The translations under genes and the position numbers were made by a program. Below the pieces are notes generated by a model that made no database searches, was not told the origin of the DNA, and saw only the letters and a list, made by a program, of their open reading frames with translations. Below, piece after piece: positions 46,381 through 61,300 of a stretch of 64,000 nt of DNA; positions within the stretch are counted from its first letter, which is position 1, and every line of letters begins with the position of its first letter. The DNA comes from Sipunculus nudus (Eukaryota > Annelida > Sipuncula > Golfingiida > Sipunculidae), in the NCBI GenBank assembly GCA_026874595.1, contig CM049320.1, positions 11,001,964 through 11,065,963 on the forward strand, given 5' to 3'.

Positions 46381-49300
46381 TTAAGGAAGGCAGCCGGGAG
46401 ATCTCGGCTTAAATTGCTCTCAGCAAAAATTCACGGCTCAAATTACAACTCAGCCTGAAAACCACGGCTTAAATTCACTATATACATGGCTACTCAGCCA
46501 TGAAATGTAAAAAAAAAAAACTGCCCGGTTTTATGTTGTTGTAATATATTATTTCGATTTCTAATGATAATATTTTTTTCTGGATAGGCGTTCTTTGAAT
46601 ACACGTAGGCTTGGTGCAAGCAGGCCTGGATTTCGAAGTAATGTGTTGAAAATCACACTATTCTTCCTATCTATTTGTCTCCAATAACTCTTTAAGAGTC
46701 TAATAAGATCATTCATGATGCGGCGGTATTCAGGCATAATTAAGTGCTGCATATCATTTGCATAGTTACATCGCTGGGATTGCGAAAGAAGAAAAATATA
46801 TGTTGTATGTTTATTCTTTAAAATAGAATACCCAAGAAATTAATTTAAATTTATTGGTCTTATATTATGTAATAGTCTATCATCAGAAACTGAAAAAGCA
46901 AAAAAGGCAAAAAAAAAAAAAAGATTGTGTCAGGAACTTTTTTTAGAAATCAGTGCGCCAGTACGATTTTGTTTTTAACCTATTTTTGTATGTTTCTATA
47001 AAAATGTCATATGAACAGGGAAAAGCGTGATAATAACAATGTTGTTATGCTAAACAGGTAAAAGTACTACATAAAAAGGAAATCTGATAAAAATTGTATT
47101 ATTTTATCTTCTTCAAAATTTTTATTGAACATCAAATAAAAATGTTTAATACGGGGGAGGGGGTTATAATTGACGCGCGCTTGGTCTGTTTTTGGCCTAA
47201 AATTTAGAATTTTGTTTAATGTAATTTTCCGGAAATTACATTAAAAGTGTCATCGCCCGAACATTCCTCTCCCTTCACTTCTCACCTCGGCATGGCTCCG
47301 CTTCCAAATGTGTTTGTTCTCGTTCAAAAAAATAGCCGATATCTGGCACAGCTGACTCAATATTCTTAATATGATATAAACAAGCCTTAAGAACTAAACT
47401 TATTTGACAGTATCAGCTCAGTGATTTGCTATACCTACTTAATTTTCTGGCGTTTCATCCCCCCCCCCTATTTCTGAGTTGTTTACTTAGTAGCCCGATT
47501 TAATCAGACTCAATATTATAGGCCTTATAATATTGAGTCCGATAAAATCGAGCAAGTTACCGAGTCATGAGTCACCACTATATATGACATGGTTAAACTT
47601 CAATATGGAAAGGATTCTATAAATAATGATGTATGATATGCCAAGCTCAAAACATGTTTTAAATCATTGTTTAGCGACGATGTAGCGAAAATACCTGCAT
47701 AATCGGTTGTCAGACTGAGTCATAATGTTACCTTAATTTGAAATTGTAAATAAAACAGGTTATACACACTGATACCTAACCATTACTGGTCAAAATGCCT
47801 GCAACCTTTAGTCTCCTCTACCTGTCAACCTGTAACTGAAATACACGACTAAGCAGGTAACTATATTGGACTGGTAAAGCTGTATGAGGTATGACACAAG
47901 TCACACAGGGAAATACACTGCATCGGCCATCCGTCCTATTGCATCGATATCGTGGTAAACAGATAATCTTAACATTATGCTGCGAGTGATGTTACAGCAC
48001 AAAAAGAAATACACATTGGTAAATCCGTCTCTATATTAACAAACCCTTTCCTGTGTCTGTACATGATTGTGACCCATCCGAGACATGCTTTCATTCATGC
48101 TGTCCAAATTACTGCAACATGCACAGGGGTTTCGCAATATTCTGTGTTACAACTGATTTTATCTTTCCCGCACACAACTATATCTAACGATTGGTTATTG
48201 GTTTATTTAAAGTGACAGCGTTCCAGTAGGCCATGAGGCGTTTTCAAAATGATGAAAATATTTGGACGGACTTTTTTCCTCGCACACGGCAGAAGAAGTT
48301 AAAAGTACTCAAACATATTTTACAACTGGTTTGGTTTATAAAGCGTAGATATTTACATCCTCATCAAGTTTTATTGAGCGGTACTTAGCAAAACTTAAGA
48401 AGGTCCGAGTAAATAAAACAAACCCAGAATTTTACAGGATATTTCACAGGTTAAACAATAAACGGAATGCAGTAAAATCGATTGATTCTAACATTGACTC
48501 ATTTTTAATTAATCAAATATGATACAAATAAAGAACACCATTATGAAATATCTTAACCGTTATTGCAAAGCTTATGACGAAAATCATGTTAAAGTTTAAA
48601 TGTAGCTCGCTTGAGGTCAAACATTCACGTCAACCATTGATGTGAAACTGTGTCCGGTGCCAATGTTAAAATGCCTTCTTGTTCAGAAGTTAAACTGTTG
48701 CGAATGTTAACATATATCATTTGAATAAGATTTAAAGTTTGACAATGGTTGAGATGATAAACATCAAACACCCATATAAAATATCTGGGGAATGTATTAG
48801 TATACCTATTTTCTTTTCCAGTGAAACCATCTGTTTTCGAAAGTCGTATTTGCAAAGGGTCCAGTAGATTGAAATATGCTGAATTCTCCACCCGTTTGAT
48901 TCTAAATAATCAGGGCACAGATATATCTCAATCAGAATGCCAAAGAGGTAATAAATATGTGTAATGAAGCACTATTTGCTTACACTTATCCTTAATAATT
49001 AATTTTCTGTCTGTGCGTAATTATTCGCTTGTGGCTACAAGAAAATTCATGGATTTTTTAAAAGTGTAAATTAAGTAAATTGATGTTTCTGAACATCAGT
49101 GTGGTATTATAAACTGTTTGGATAAATTTCATTTCAAAGAAGTTGCGGTAAAATTATCGATAGTAGTAATTAAGATTAATACGACGGAGCTTCCAGTGAC
49201 ATTCGTTCATTTGATGCTGAAATTTACGGGTTGAGAGTAGATTATTGTTTGTATACGATCTATGCATATAAACACAGCAAAATCGGTTGGCTCATTCGGT

Positions 49301-52300
49301 TGTATCTCATTTTCAAATAATCACTATACATATTAGAAACACTTTTACAAATATTAATAATTTGTTTCAGTAAATATGACAAAAAAGGTGTGAAGGTTAA
49401 ATGTAGCCCGCTGCAGGCCAGAAGTCATCCGTTGATATGACTCATCTTATGACTACGTTTATTTGGCCCCAATATTTGAACTGCGGTTTTAATATATATT
49501 ATTATATATTTTAAAATAAATCAACACTGCATAAATGTTAGGATGATAAAGATCATGCTATAAGTATTATATGTGCGATCTGGGCAGCTCAGAGTGTGAT
49601 TGAAGTACATTCGCAGTCTTGACTGGACCATTTTCCAGGCAACACCTGGAAAGATTTTGATTAAGGTTCTAATCAAATCATATTCTCATTGTCTATTCCT
49701 TCAAGACAATCTCTTATAATGCTGTGTGTGAAGTCGCATTTACAACTTGAACAGCTTATTGAAAAGAATTGAGCTGCCTAAATCCTTTATCATTGAGGAA
49801 TTGTCCATTTAGGCATCGCAATCAAGACACAAGGTATACAAGCAAGTGATGAAATTGTCAGAATAGTAACAAAAAGCAGCATTTTTTTTTTATAAATATC
49901 CTTAGTAATTTCTAACTGGAGGAGACCAATCTGGCTCGTGGTTTTGTTCAGATCAATGCAGTCTTATACTTTGAATACCTTTTGAGTACAAAAATATGTA
50001 AAGTGGGTTTTTCATTCGTTTTAGAAAAAATATATCTCTATAAAAATAAGTGTCAATAATATTATCAATTTACGTTGGTTCAGAATGCAAAATTGCCAAA
50101 CTTTTTCAAGGCGTTTTAGTCAGTAGCTCTTGCATGTTTAATAGACTGAAAGCAGATTCTTACTCTCTTCACTATTTTTAATTATGTATTATGAAAAATT
50201 TAATTTTGGTATAATAAGTTTGCGGAACTCAACTCTAAAATAAATTCAAGTTACCAGGAAAGAAAATATCTAGTTTTTTCGTCCTTAGTAACACATAAGG
50301 TATAAAATTACACTTTTCCAATCTAAATTGTTTAGACGTAGGAAGAAATTTCCAGCTGTAACTGTTTCTGATTATATAGTAATGTAATAAGTATGAATAT
50401 GCTTATGTTGTATTATGATGCTGAGACCGCCATTTTAGTGTAAATTTAAAGTTTTGTATAAGCAAACACGAAAATATCTATCATAAAAAGGGATTTAGTC
50501 TTGCGTTTACCTACACATTCTGACGAAATATATGGTCCAGAGATGTTTGCTAATGTTGGATTTCTAAAGCTTTGAACATCTATAGAGGATATTTGGATAA
50601 ACGAATAACAGAGATATTAGATTTGGATTTCTCATTTGCGATTAAATCATTTATTACATATATTTGCAATGAATTGGGAAATAAAATGGCCTGTGAAATA
50701 TAATAATAAATGCATCATGTATTTATGGTATTTATTCTTACATTTATATTTTACATTTACATAATAAAAAAAGAAAAAGAAAACACTTCAAAACAGGTGA
50801 GTTCAGAAAGTAATAACATTCAGGAATAATAAAGGAATAAGAAATATAGGTCAATATTCTATATGACATGATAAGTAATGAATATTCAAGTAACATCGTA
50901 TTTATTCATCCCTTGTGGGATAAACCGCTGTAAAAACCAAACAGACAGTTTGCTGCATAAAAATGCAAGACAGATTCATTGTAAAAAGTACCGCAAAATT
51001 AAAAAGACTAAAAGACAGGAAATACAGCACCATCTTCAATTAAGTCTTGAAAATTTAGAATGCATGTAATTCAATATGTAATCAAAACAGAGGCAGCAGA
51101 CAATTTTTCCATCTCAAAAAGAACATGGCAGGATAATTGAAGATTGATCATGTTTATATTTTGCTGAAGCCTTTAAACCTATAAACGACTTAAACTATTA
51201 AAAATTACTAAAAATGCTACAAATAACTGTTCAAAGGTTGAGGTCTCTATGCGAAATCTAGATCCCAAACTAAAGTCAAACTACAATGAGCACAAAGACA
51301 AAGATCAATAAGTCCTTATAAACAGTACTCTCAAAAGCAAGCCAACACAATATATAAAAAAATATTAAACAATCTCTGTACTTATATATTCCTTTTCACT
51401 GAAAACGTTTATTTCATATTTGCTTACATTGTTGCTGACCAACATTTTGAGATCTGTCATGCTCACGCGATATTTGTTGAGATATGGGCTTCTTGCTCAC
51501 GTGGTAACAAATAAACATATTAATTGGTATATCATTTGTGATATTTTATCCAGAAAAAGCGGATCTCAAGTGATTTTTCCTTTCCCCAATCCTATTTTTT
51601 TAATTAAATTTCATTATTTCGATGAGCAAATGCCGAATGGATTTATGACACTTAAATGAAACTGGTATGAACTTCAGGTGTTCTCCCACTCTAAAATCAA
51701 ACATCTGGATGTACTGTATCTACCTAAAAAGTAGGTTTTTCCGGTCCGTTAATATTTGCCCCAGATCTGACGCTAACCCACCTGACTACATGATCTCCTC
51801 TTTCACTTAAAGTCCTAGACGTAAAGATAAAATGTAGGAGTTTAAAATCTGATATCACCGACGATGTCAGTCTTATCAGACTCTTTGCCTTCCTGGTCTT
51901 TCGGGCTTGTTTATTCTTGTATCTTTTTCAGCTCACTCGGAAGCATACAACCCAAGCATCCATAACAGGCGCTAGAAGATAATTTGTTCAACACTTGCCT
52001 GACACCCATGACCAGTACCCATTCTCCCTTTTACCCTTGTGGTAAAGACTTTGGCTTGACGGTCAGATCCAACCTTTAACCGTTTGGTCACAAGTCCCGC
52101 GCACTAGCATGGGCCAGCACTGTCAGTTTGATAATAGAGAAGTGCCCACTATTAGTTCAACTCAAAATATCGACGCATTAACCATGCGCTTGACCACCAA
52201 ACAGAAAATCTACACCATATCACAGTATTGTTTTGTCGCATGGATTAATGACTATACGCCGCTGGTGAAACAACTGAATTGTAATTGACGGGTACTGGGA

Positions 52301-52320
52301 CGGGAAATATCTACACATAA
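46381..52320. other. Non-coding part of copy B
   Basis: Counterpart of 34610-40547, with the same palindrome, C-run and short open frames. No gene seen. Confidence 0.55.
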
Positions 52321-52531
52321 TTTATTTTTAAAGTATACCATAAACGGAATTAATGTGTTTAAAATATCAATCTTTCAACCTAAAGTTCATGCTTACATCA
52401 CCGGTGTCTGCATTGTCCAATCGACATAATTCTAACATTTAACTGCGTGTACAACATGGATAAATCGAACAAAATCCCACATTCATAACGCCCTGCATCG
52501 CTCTCACGGTCTTCTTCACTACAGGCAGGGT

Positions 52532-53906
52532 TTATGTTATCGTTTTCTCACATATGAATCCCTGCCGGGAACGATTAGGAATTCTCTTGTTAAGCCAAAT
52601 ATACGTATGAGGTTTAAGTGCAAGATAAGGCGCATAGAATGAACTCAGTACATTAGGCTCCATGAATTGCCAGTTAGTGAAGGTGTCCTGCAGTGTTTCT
52701 CCAGTGCTCACCCAGGTCCAAGTATTTGATATGTACCTTCCACCTATCCAGTAGAAATACCCTGCAATGATTCCCCCTGGAAACAAAATTTTAGCGGAGC
52801 TGAATTTGTGTTAACATAATTGTTTTCTTAATGGGCCTAATCGGCTATCTTACCTTTATAACAAAAGGTAATCCATTGGAGCTTTTATGAAGAAATAGGG
52901 CCAGAAAACCTGGATATCACCGCATACAAGTCTTTTTTATATCAATGTGTTTACAAAATGTGGGTTATCACAATATACCTGGTCGGAGGGTTTTATTCGA
53001 TTTGATGACTCCGCTCAAATGTTCCTGCTCTCCAAAGGACTCAATTGCTACCAAGGAAGCACCCATGTCATTACAGGCATCCAGCGCACTATGCCAAGAT
53101 ATAGCAGGCTTAACTGCATATGAGACTTCAAAACGGTAGCAAGATTGCTTATATGGGAAACTGAATCCTTTTGGGCAACTCTGTGAAACTAAATTAACAA
53201 ACAGCATATATTCACATTCGACTTTTTATGCACAATGATGTGGTATTATTAACAATAAATTTATATCTTCATCTTCTAAAATATATCTCACTCATACTCT
53301 CAAATTAAGTGAAAATAATATTTATTTTCATGCAAAATTGAATCGTCCAATTGCAAAGACATATTTTTTTACACCTACCGAAATCTACAGCCGAACACTC
53401 TGCTGGACGCCAGGGAAAAACAAGTGATGATAACACTGTGCACATGTCTTCACATATATTTATGAACCCGCACTGTAGACGACTCTGTTTCATGCATGTA
53501 TTCACACAACGTCCATTCCAAACGGGTCTTGTGTGTCCAAGTTTCCTTCTTAATCTCATTAAAATTAAATTAACATCACATAGACTGCCCAAAGGCAGGT
53601 GTGCTAAAACGGAATAAAAACATTTCAAACGTTGGGTCTAAAAATTAAGTGTCACAGTTTTTTTAAACATTTATTCAGTTTATTTTCATTTTCTCTCATT
53701 TCATCTTATCAAACATTTCATCACAGGAACCCACCGTCACATCAAATAAAATGAACTCGGGATAAATACAGGGTACCAAATTCAAGAAGCATAAAAAATG
53801 TAAATATTTGATTGAATAGTTTGTACGGGTCCCACATTTACCAAACACATAATTACTCACTGTATACAGGAATTAGTATCACAAAAAGAAACAATTTCCT
53901 GAACAT
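52532..53906 (-). CDS. Secreted C-type lectin-like protein, gene B (copy B)
   Basis: Duplicate of gene A with exons 53906-53861, 53603-53379, 53188-52979 and 52761-52532, all phase 1, giving 236 residues. Same signal peptide start (MFRKLFLFVILIP), cysteine module and lectin fold. It differs from gene A by two extra residues after the start of exon 2 (AHLPLGSLC against APLGSLC). It also differs in the second lectin exon, where MEPDLL becomes MEPNVL and IPNLSR becomes IPNRSR. Intron 3 is only 217 bases, against 817 in gene A, because about 600 bases have been deleted from inside the MITE to near the exon 3 donor. Reading frame and splice sites are intact, so both duplicates look functional. Confidence 0.87.
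52832..52963 (+). mobile_element. Truncated TTAA-family MITE in intron 3 of lectin gene B
   Basis: Left 130 bases of the 41058-41496 element, ending abruptly at AAATGTGG, after which the sequence jumps to the bases next to the exon 3 donor. Confidence 0.7.
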
Positions 53907-54563
53907 GTCTCCCTTGCCACACTTCCCCTTAACAGAAAGTACTGACGGACTGGATCAGGTGTACGTGTATTTCGCTGCTATTTTAAATCCCAGAGAAGAA
54001 TCAATCACAACAGTCATTTACTGATGTTTTTTATATTATAAAACTGTATAATGCTTATGTTTCCCTAAACAACAAAAGTTTAAAATTTGCAATAGAAATG
54101 CAAACATAGAACTTAATTACCTTAAACAATAGGTAAAATGAAATGAAGTCACGCAACGAAGTCACATCAGACAGAATGGGACAAAACAGGTTCAACAGAC
54201 ATGACAAAGATACTCAATTTTTATTGCACCAGAGCCTCGATATGCGGAGCCATTTTGTCACCTACCTAAAATATCTATACTCTTCTCTTCCGCCGTTGGA
54301 ATAACATTTAACTAGAGCATTTTGTTGACAGCTTGGAATTCAGATTTTACATAAAGCTTGTAACAGATATCAAACCTTATAATGAGCAAATAATTATAGA
54401 GTTAATTGAACTCCGACTAGCTTTGTGTAGACGTCAAACGTTCGGCCTATACAGCGACATGCACCAAAAAATAAAATGCTGTTTGTTAGTGGTTCATACG
54501 AATGAGGATAATATATAGATCAGTGTCAAACCCAAACTTAAACATTCTCATCCACTAATCCAC

Positions 54564-54567
<4 letters not shown>

Positions 54568-54614
<47 letters not shown>
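54568..54614. repeat. (TA)n microsatellite
   Basis: About 47 bases of TA repeat in copy B. Confidence 0.95.
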
Positions 54615-54618
<4 letters not shown>

Positions 54619-54902
54619 GTAGTCAATGAACATAAAAAGAGGTGAGACATCAACGCCAATATTTGAAACAATCATATTATTTGGATAACATGTACAGATT
54701 GTTGCTAAATTTTCAGCTACCCCTGTAGCCTTTGTCACAGCGAGTGACTAACTGTAAACAAAGCTGATAGTTTGACCCTTCGCTAGGTCAACGGGGCTGG
54801 CTTGCCAGCTATACCCATAAATCTGTATGATGTCTTGTCAGGACTGGCCTGTGTATATCCACATGAAAACATGGCTTTTTGGGTGTCAAAGACAGGGAGG
54901 GG

Positions 54903-55235
54903 TTAGTCTCGAGGGGAAAAGTGTGTGCTGAGTGCCGGGTATTTACAGAGAAAAGCCAAGTTCCTGTTTATTCCTTTTATCTGCGTACGTAGGGTGTGAA
55001 TGTGCTTTTGTTCTGTCTTTGCTGGAGGGAAAGTTGCCTTTAAGGATGGTGAATGTAAAATCTCGGCGAAAATGGTCGGATTGTTGAAATGTGCGGCCAC
55101 GGGGAATCCGGGAGTCTTGTCGCGGATGGTTTTTTTGTGGTTGTTCATTCTGAGTCTGAATTTGGTGCCGGTTCCTCCTATATAATTTCCCTCCCAATTG
55201 GGGAATTTTTTACAAGTAATAAAGTAAACTAGCAA
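54903..55235 (-). pseudogene. Penelope-like element fragment, GIY-YIG endonuclease end (copy B)
   Basis: Duplicate of 43721-44053 with the same truncation and the same internal frameshift (VYFITCKKFPNWEGNYIGGT, HFNNP, then the ILKGNFPSSKDR block in another frame). The shared damage shows that the element was already dead before the segmental duplication. Confidence 0.75.
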
Positions 55236-55284
55236 TTACCCGTGCTACGCACGGTTAGGGACGAACACAACACAACCATACGGT

Positions 55285-57319
<2,035 letters not shown>

Positions 57320-57320
<1 letters not shown>

Positions 57321-57498
57321 CACGGATGGTGTCGTTCAGCAGTCTGTAGGGATGGAGGAAAGATAAGCACCCGGAGAAAAACCATCGACCTTGGAAAAGG
57401 GCACTACTACCCACTCCCATAGCAACGGCATAGCGTCGAACCCGGATATCCAGCGGAGAGCGCCGAGCGTTTTACCGCTCAACTGCTCTGGCTCCCCG
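57320..57498 (-). mobile_element. tRNA-derived SINE head and part of body
   Basis: On the minus strand from about 57498 the sequence has box A-like GAGCAGTTGAGCGGT and box B GGGTTCGACGC (57433-57443). A body with GGTTTTTCTCCGGGTGC and TTTCCTCCATCCCTACAG follows. The family differs from the SINE at 18130-18451. Confidence 0.55.
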
Positions 57499-58325
57499 TT
57501 CAAGTGGAAGGAGTCGCAGGGTAAATTTGGGGTCCCGTGAATCACAGAAAAAACGTAGTGGTCCAACTGAAAAAAAAACCCTGGCTATCTGTTGAGCGTT
57601 ATTGTCACTAGAAAACTGTGATTTGTTTATTATTTATTGGAGGATTGCACATTTAATAAGGATAGTATAACCAAATGATATTTTTCTAGATATTGTTGTA
57701 TATTAATATGCCGTATCATGTATCGATGTTTGCTTGGTAACGTAGGTATAAATAACCCAAGTGTTTTATTTGAAATTAGTTTCAGTCTAGTCGTAATTCC
57801 GTCAGAATTGGTTCCTGTCAGACTTAGTCTAGACAGTTTCCTGTAACAGCACTATTTCATGTAGATTTCAAAGACAACGCACCTTCAAACTTGATTTTTC
57901 TCACACTTTGGTCCCTGGAGGCGTGTCAATTTTGATATTCATGCACTGAACGACACTTTTCATAATATTGTAAGGCCATAGGCCAAAAGCGATCAAGACG
58001 TTTCTAACATATCCGCTTGTCCTTTAATACATCTCGTCTGTCAGTCTATTTAGAATGCTAAGAGACCTGTACAAAGCAATTTCATAGATGGGCCTCATCG
58101 TAAATTCATAAAGTGAAGCATTGAACGGAATTTTAATTGATACCAATGTCGTCGCCAGCAGTTAAATTACGTGTTTGAAATAAAGCAAATTAGTTTTATC
58201 CATATATTGTCAAATTAAACAGAAGTAGATTTAATAGAAAAATAATCGATTATGTAAATTATTTTGCACAATGCATTCAGTGACTGATTTTGTGGAATCT
58301 AGCTCCCATTTTCCGTAACGCGACG
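57499..58325. other. Upstream region of lectin gene C
   Basis: AT-rich. No clear TATA box within 100 bases of the ATG. Nothing else is recognised. Confidence 0.45.
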
Positions 58326-61300
58326 ATGAAGCTCCTATCTTACATTCTGCTAGCTCTACTGACGATTAAATGTAAAGGTAACTATGTCCAAGGTTATTTA
58401 AAATCGATACGATAAATTTGTTACTATGCGCATTCATGTAAAATGTTCACGTGCCGAATAAAAGCCTAAAGCGGATTTGAAATAGTCATGCTTTTATACG
58501 TTGTGGCGTGCATGGACGCTTATGACGTTCGTGGAAGCTTGTTTAAATATTTACTTGGAAGGAAAGCCTCAATATGTTCGAAAACAAAGTTGGTTTCCGA
58601 TTTCAAGAGTGCCATTGAAATGTATTTGCAAACGATCTTTGTTTGTTTTAGTAAAATAGTATTTTGTCCGGTTATATTGGATATCTTTGCTTCTGTAAAT
58701 TATCCAGTTTACTTTTCAGTATTCATTGTGAATCTTAAACAAAATAAATTACATCTGTTTAAAGAATTTTGTTTCTTGTAGCAGAAACAGGGACCCATTG
58801 CCGCAGTCAGGATGGGTCACCTCCGAAAGAAATTAAACGCGTGTACAGACGACAGATGTCAACTAAAGCATGTCAAGAAATATGTCGGCGACAAGGCAAC
58901 CCTCCTTGTGACATTACAAGCCATTACGGGAACGCTTGTTTGATCCTTGCACTAAAATTAATGATACACCGCCCGATGCAACAGACCTCCGTCTCCCCGG
59001 CCATTGGTATACAGGTGCTTGCAATAGTCAAGATTAAGTGACCTAGACAGTAGGATGTAAACCAAGTCCTTATGTTTAATGGTTTAGTATATTTTCCATG
59101 TTTAATAGTATAAAACGGATTAATTAAATAATGGGAACCCACAAAAGCCAATTAGTGCAAACTCTGAATAATGCGTATTAAGCCATTTTTTTCAGTTCTA
59201 TCAAGCATTGTTATACAAAATAAACCAAAACTGTAATCGTAAAACATGGCCTAACTCTTATTATTCTTGAACCACCTACCTTGACGGTCCACTTAATTTC
59301 ATAAAAACATCTAATGTTGATTAATATTTCATAATGCTTTATTGTGAAAGAAATGTTGAAAATACATGTTTATATACTGGAGAAACAAAATACGCTCATG
59401 CTCAATAAGCAACGGGTTAATTCATTCAACTTGATGATTCGGGCGCGAGTAAAAAACAGCGTTATTCCACTCTTCACTTTGATACATCTCCTTGCCACCA
59501 AACGTTTACCGTAAATAGGTTCTCGCCTGAACGCTGTCTTTCGAGTACTTTCGTTTTGTATGCATACGCCCTTTTCTAACCCTGACAGTTTTTTTCCTTC
59601 CAATTTGTCGAAACCGCTTACGGGTCTTGCCATATTGCATACACACTTAATACCAGATGATACAGATCGCGTGTCGAAAATATGGGAAAACCGCTAGTAT
59701 CATTTAATTTGCCACTGAACTGACCAAACAGGTTGGAACAGATTACGTTTGATACATGGATATAAATTGTACAAGGTATATTGAAGTCTTGAAAATGTTT
59801 TAATCGTAAAAACAAAGTATTAGGAAAAAGATATCGGTGGCGTAGCTGATAACCTTATTTTTAAACAGCGGTTTCAGGATGGATGCCTCTTCGTGCAATA
59901 TAATATTTAAGCCTGTTTTACTATAAGCATACTTTCATATGATTCTAACATGCCAATTTATTCCTGTTGGTTGGGTCATACTTTTGATGAAATGTGCCTA
60001 GAAAGCGAAGACCTCCTTCAACGCAGCTCAATACCCTCATGTGGCATTGTCAGAAATGCTACGTTTCCCTATATAAAATGGCTCCCATGCTAAACTTTTA
60101 CTTACCGACACCTTTTAGGGAAACGGCACGGACACGTGGAGTGACGTCTTTGTCCTCTGTGACATCAAGTCTGTTACGTCACGACTCGCACTCCAAAGAT
60201 GGCCAAATCGTCAAATGCTACGTCCCCGTGTAAAAAAATGCGCTATAAACCTCATAAAGACACTCATTCTGGGTGTTCCTTTGATCAATCCCGAGCTGTC
60301 TTGAAATTTTCATCAAAATGTTTAAAAAAATGTTTGCGTTATGTTGCTAATAGACAAACACAGAAAAACAGACAAAGTAACGCCACCAAAAACATAACCC
60401 CCGCAGCTTGGCGGAGGTAATAATAACAAGACAGAACAGCTCAATACAAACCGATAATTTCAGATAATTTCAGATTCAGTGGGAGCGAGCTGTCCAAAGG
60501 GATTCGACTATTTGTACTCGGCGTCCTGTTACAGATTTCACAAACAGCCCGGTCAAAAACACGACAGAGTGTGGTTTTCCGCGTTGGCAACCTGTAATAA
60601 AATGGGAGCTGCCTTGGTTACCATCGAGTCGAAAGGAGAGCAAAAACATATAACTAACATCATCAAAGCAAGAAAGTCCCTGCAACCCCCAGGTATTTAT
60701 ATGTTAAAATATAGCCTACAATATATAAGATTTTACGATGTGGTCTGTTCTCTTAGGGCTAAAGACAGTGGCGTACTTAAGGGTGGCGGGAGGGCGGCAG
60801 GAGCTATCAGCCTGGGGCGCCACGTGCCGGGGGGGGGGGGGGATTTTGATGAATTGGCATAATATTGAAAAGCAGCACGAGTTAACCAAAGTCCAAATTT
60901 GGAGTTACGAATTCGGCTTTTTTTAATTGTTGAATTGAGTGCTTTTAGGCTGTTCTCTGAACGGTAGGAAACATTTTTCATCTTTATATAAATAACTCAC
61001 TCCGCCAAAAGAGCGCACCCCACTGGCCCTCATTTCAGGTCTTCCGTGCATTATTAATAAGGCAATTGAACTAATTAAATGACTCATGGACGGTCCTCTT
61101 CAAAAGCTACGCTGCTACGTAAGCTACAAACTACAATACAAATCTGTTGCTATTTTTTATATCAGTAGAATTTCAATGCATGGCAGAGATTATGACGAAT
61201 CATTAAAAAAATGTATGTTAAGGGCGTACAATGAGAGAAATTCCATAGGGGTCATTTGCCAGGGCGAAGCGTGCTTGAAGACCAATGTCCCTTGATGGTG

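Larger units (their letters stand above)
44102..55284. repeat. Segmental duplication, copy B (about 11.2 kb)
   Basis: Direct tandem copy of 31703-44101, same gene order and orientation. The join at 44101/44102 (CCATACGGT|ATAAGC) directly links the right end of the unit to its left end, with no long shared sequence at the breakpoints. By eye, divergence from copy A is a few per cent or less and includes many small indels in A/T runs. Confidence 0.92.

Noticed and set aside
39108-51069. 63-codon open frame identical in both duplicate copies
   Set aside because: Conserved by recency, with no family features. Surrounding non-coding DNA is equally conserved.
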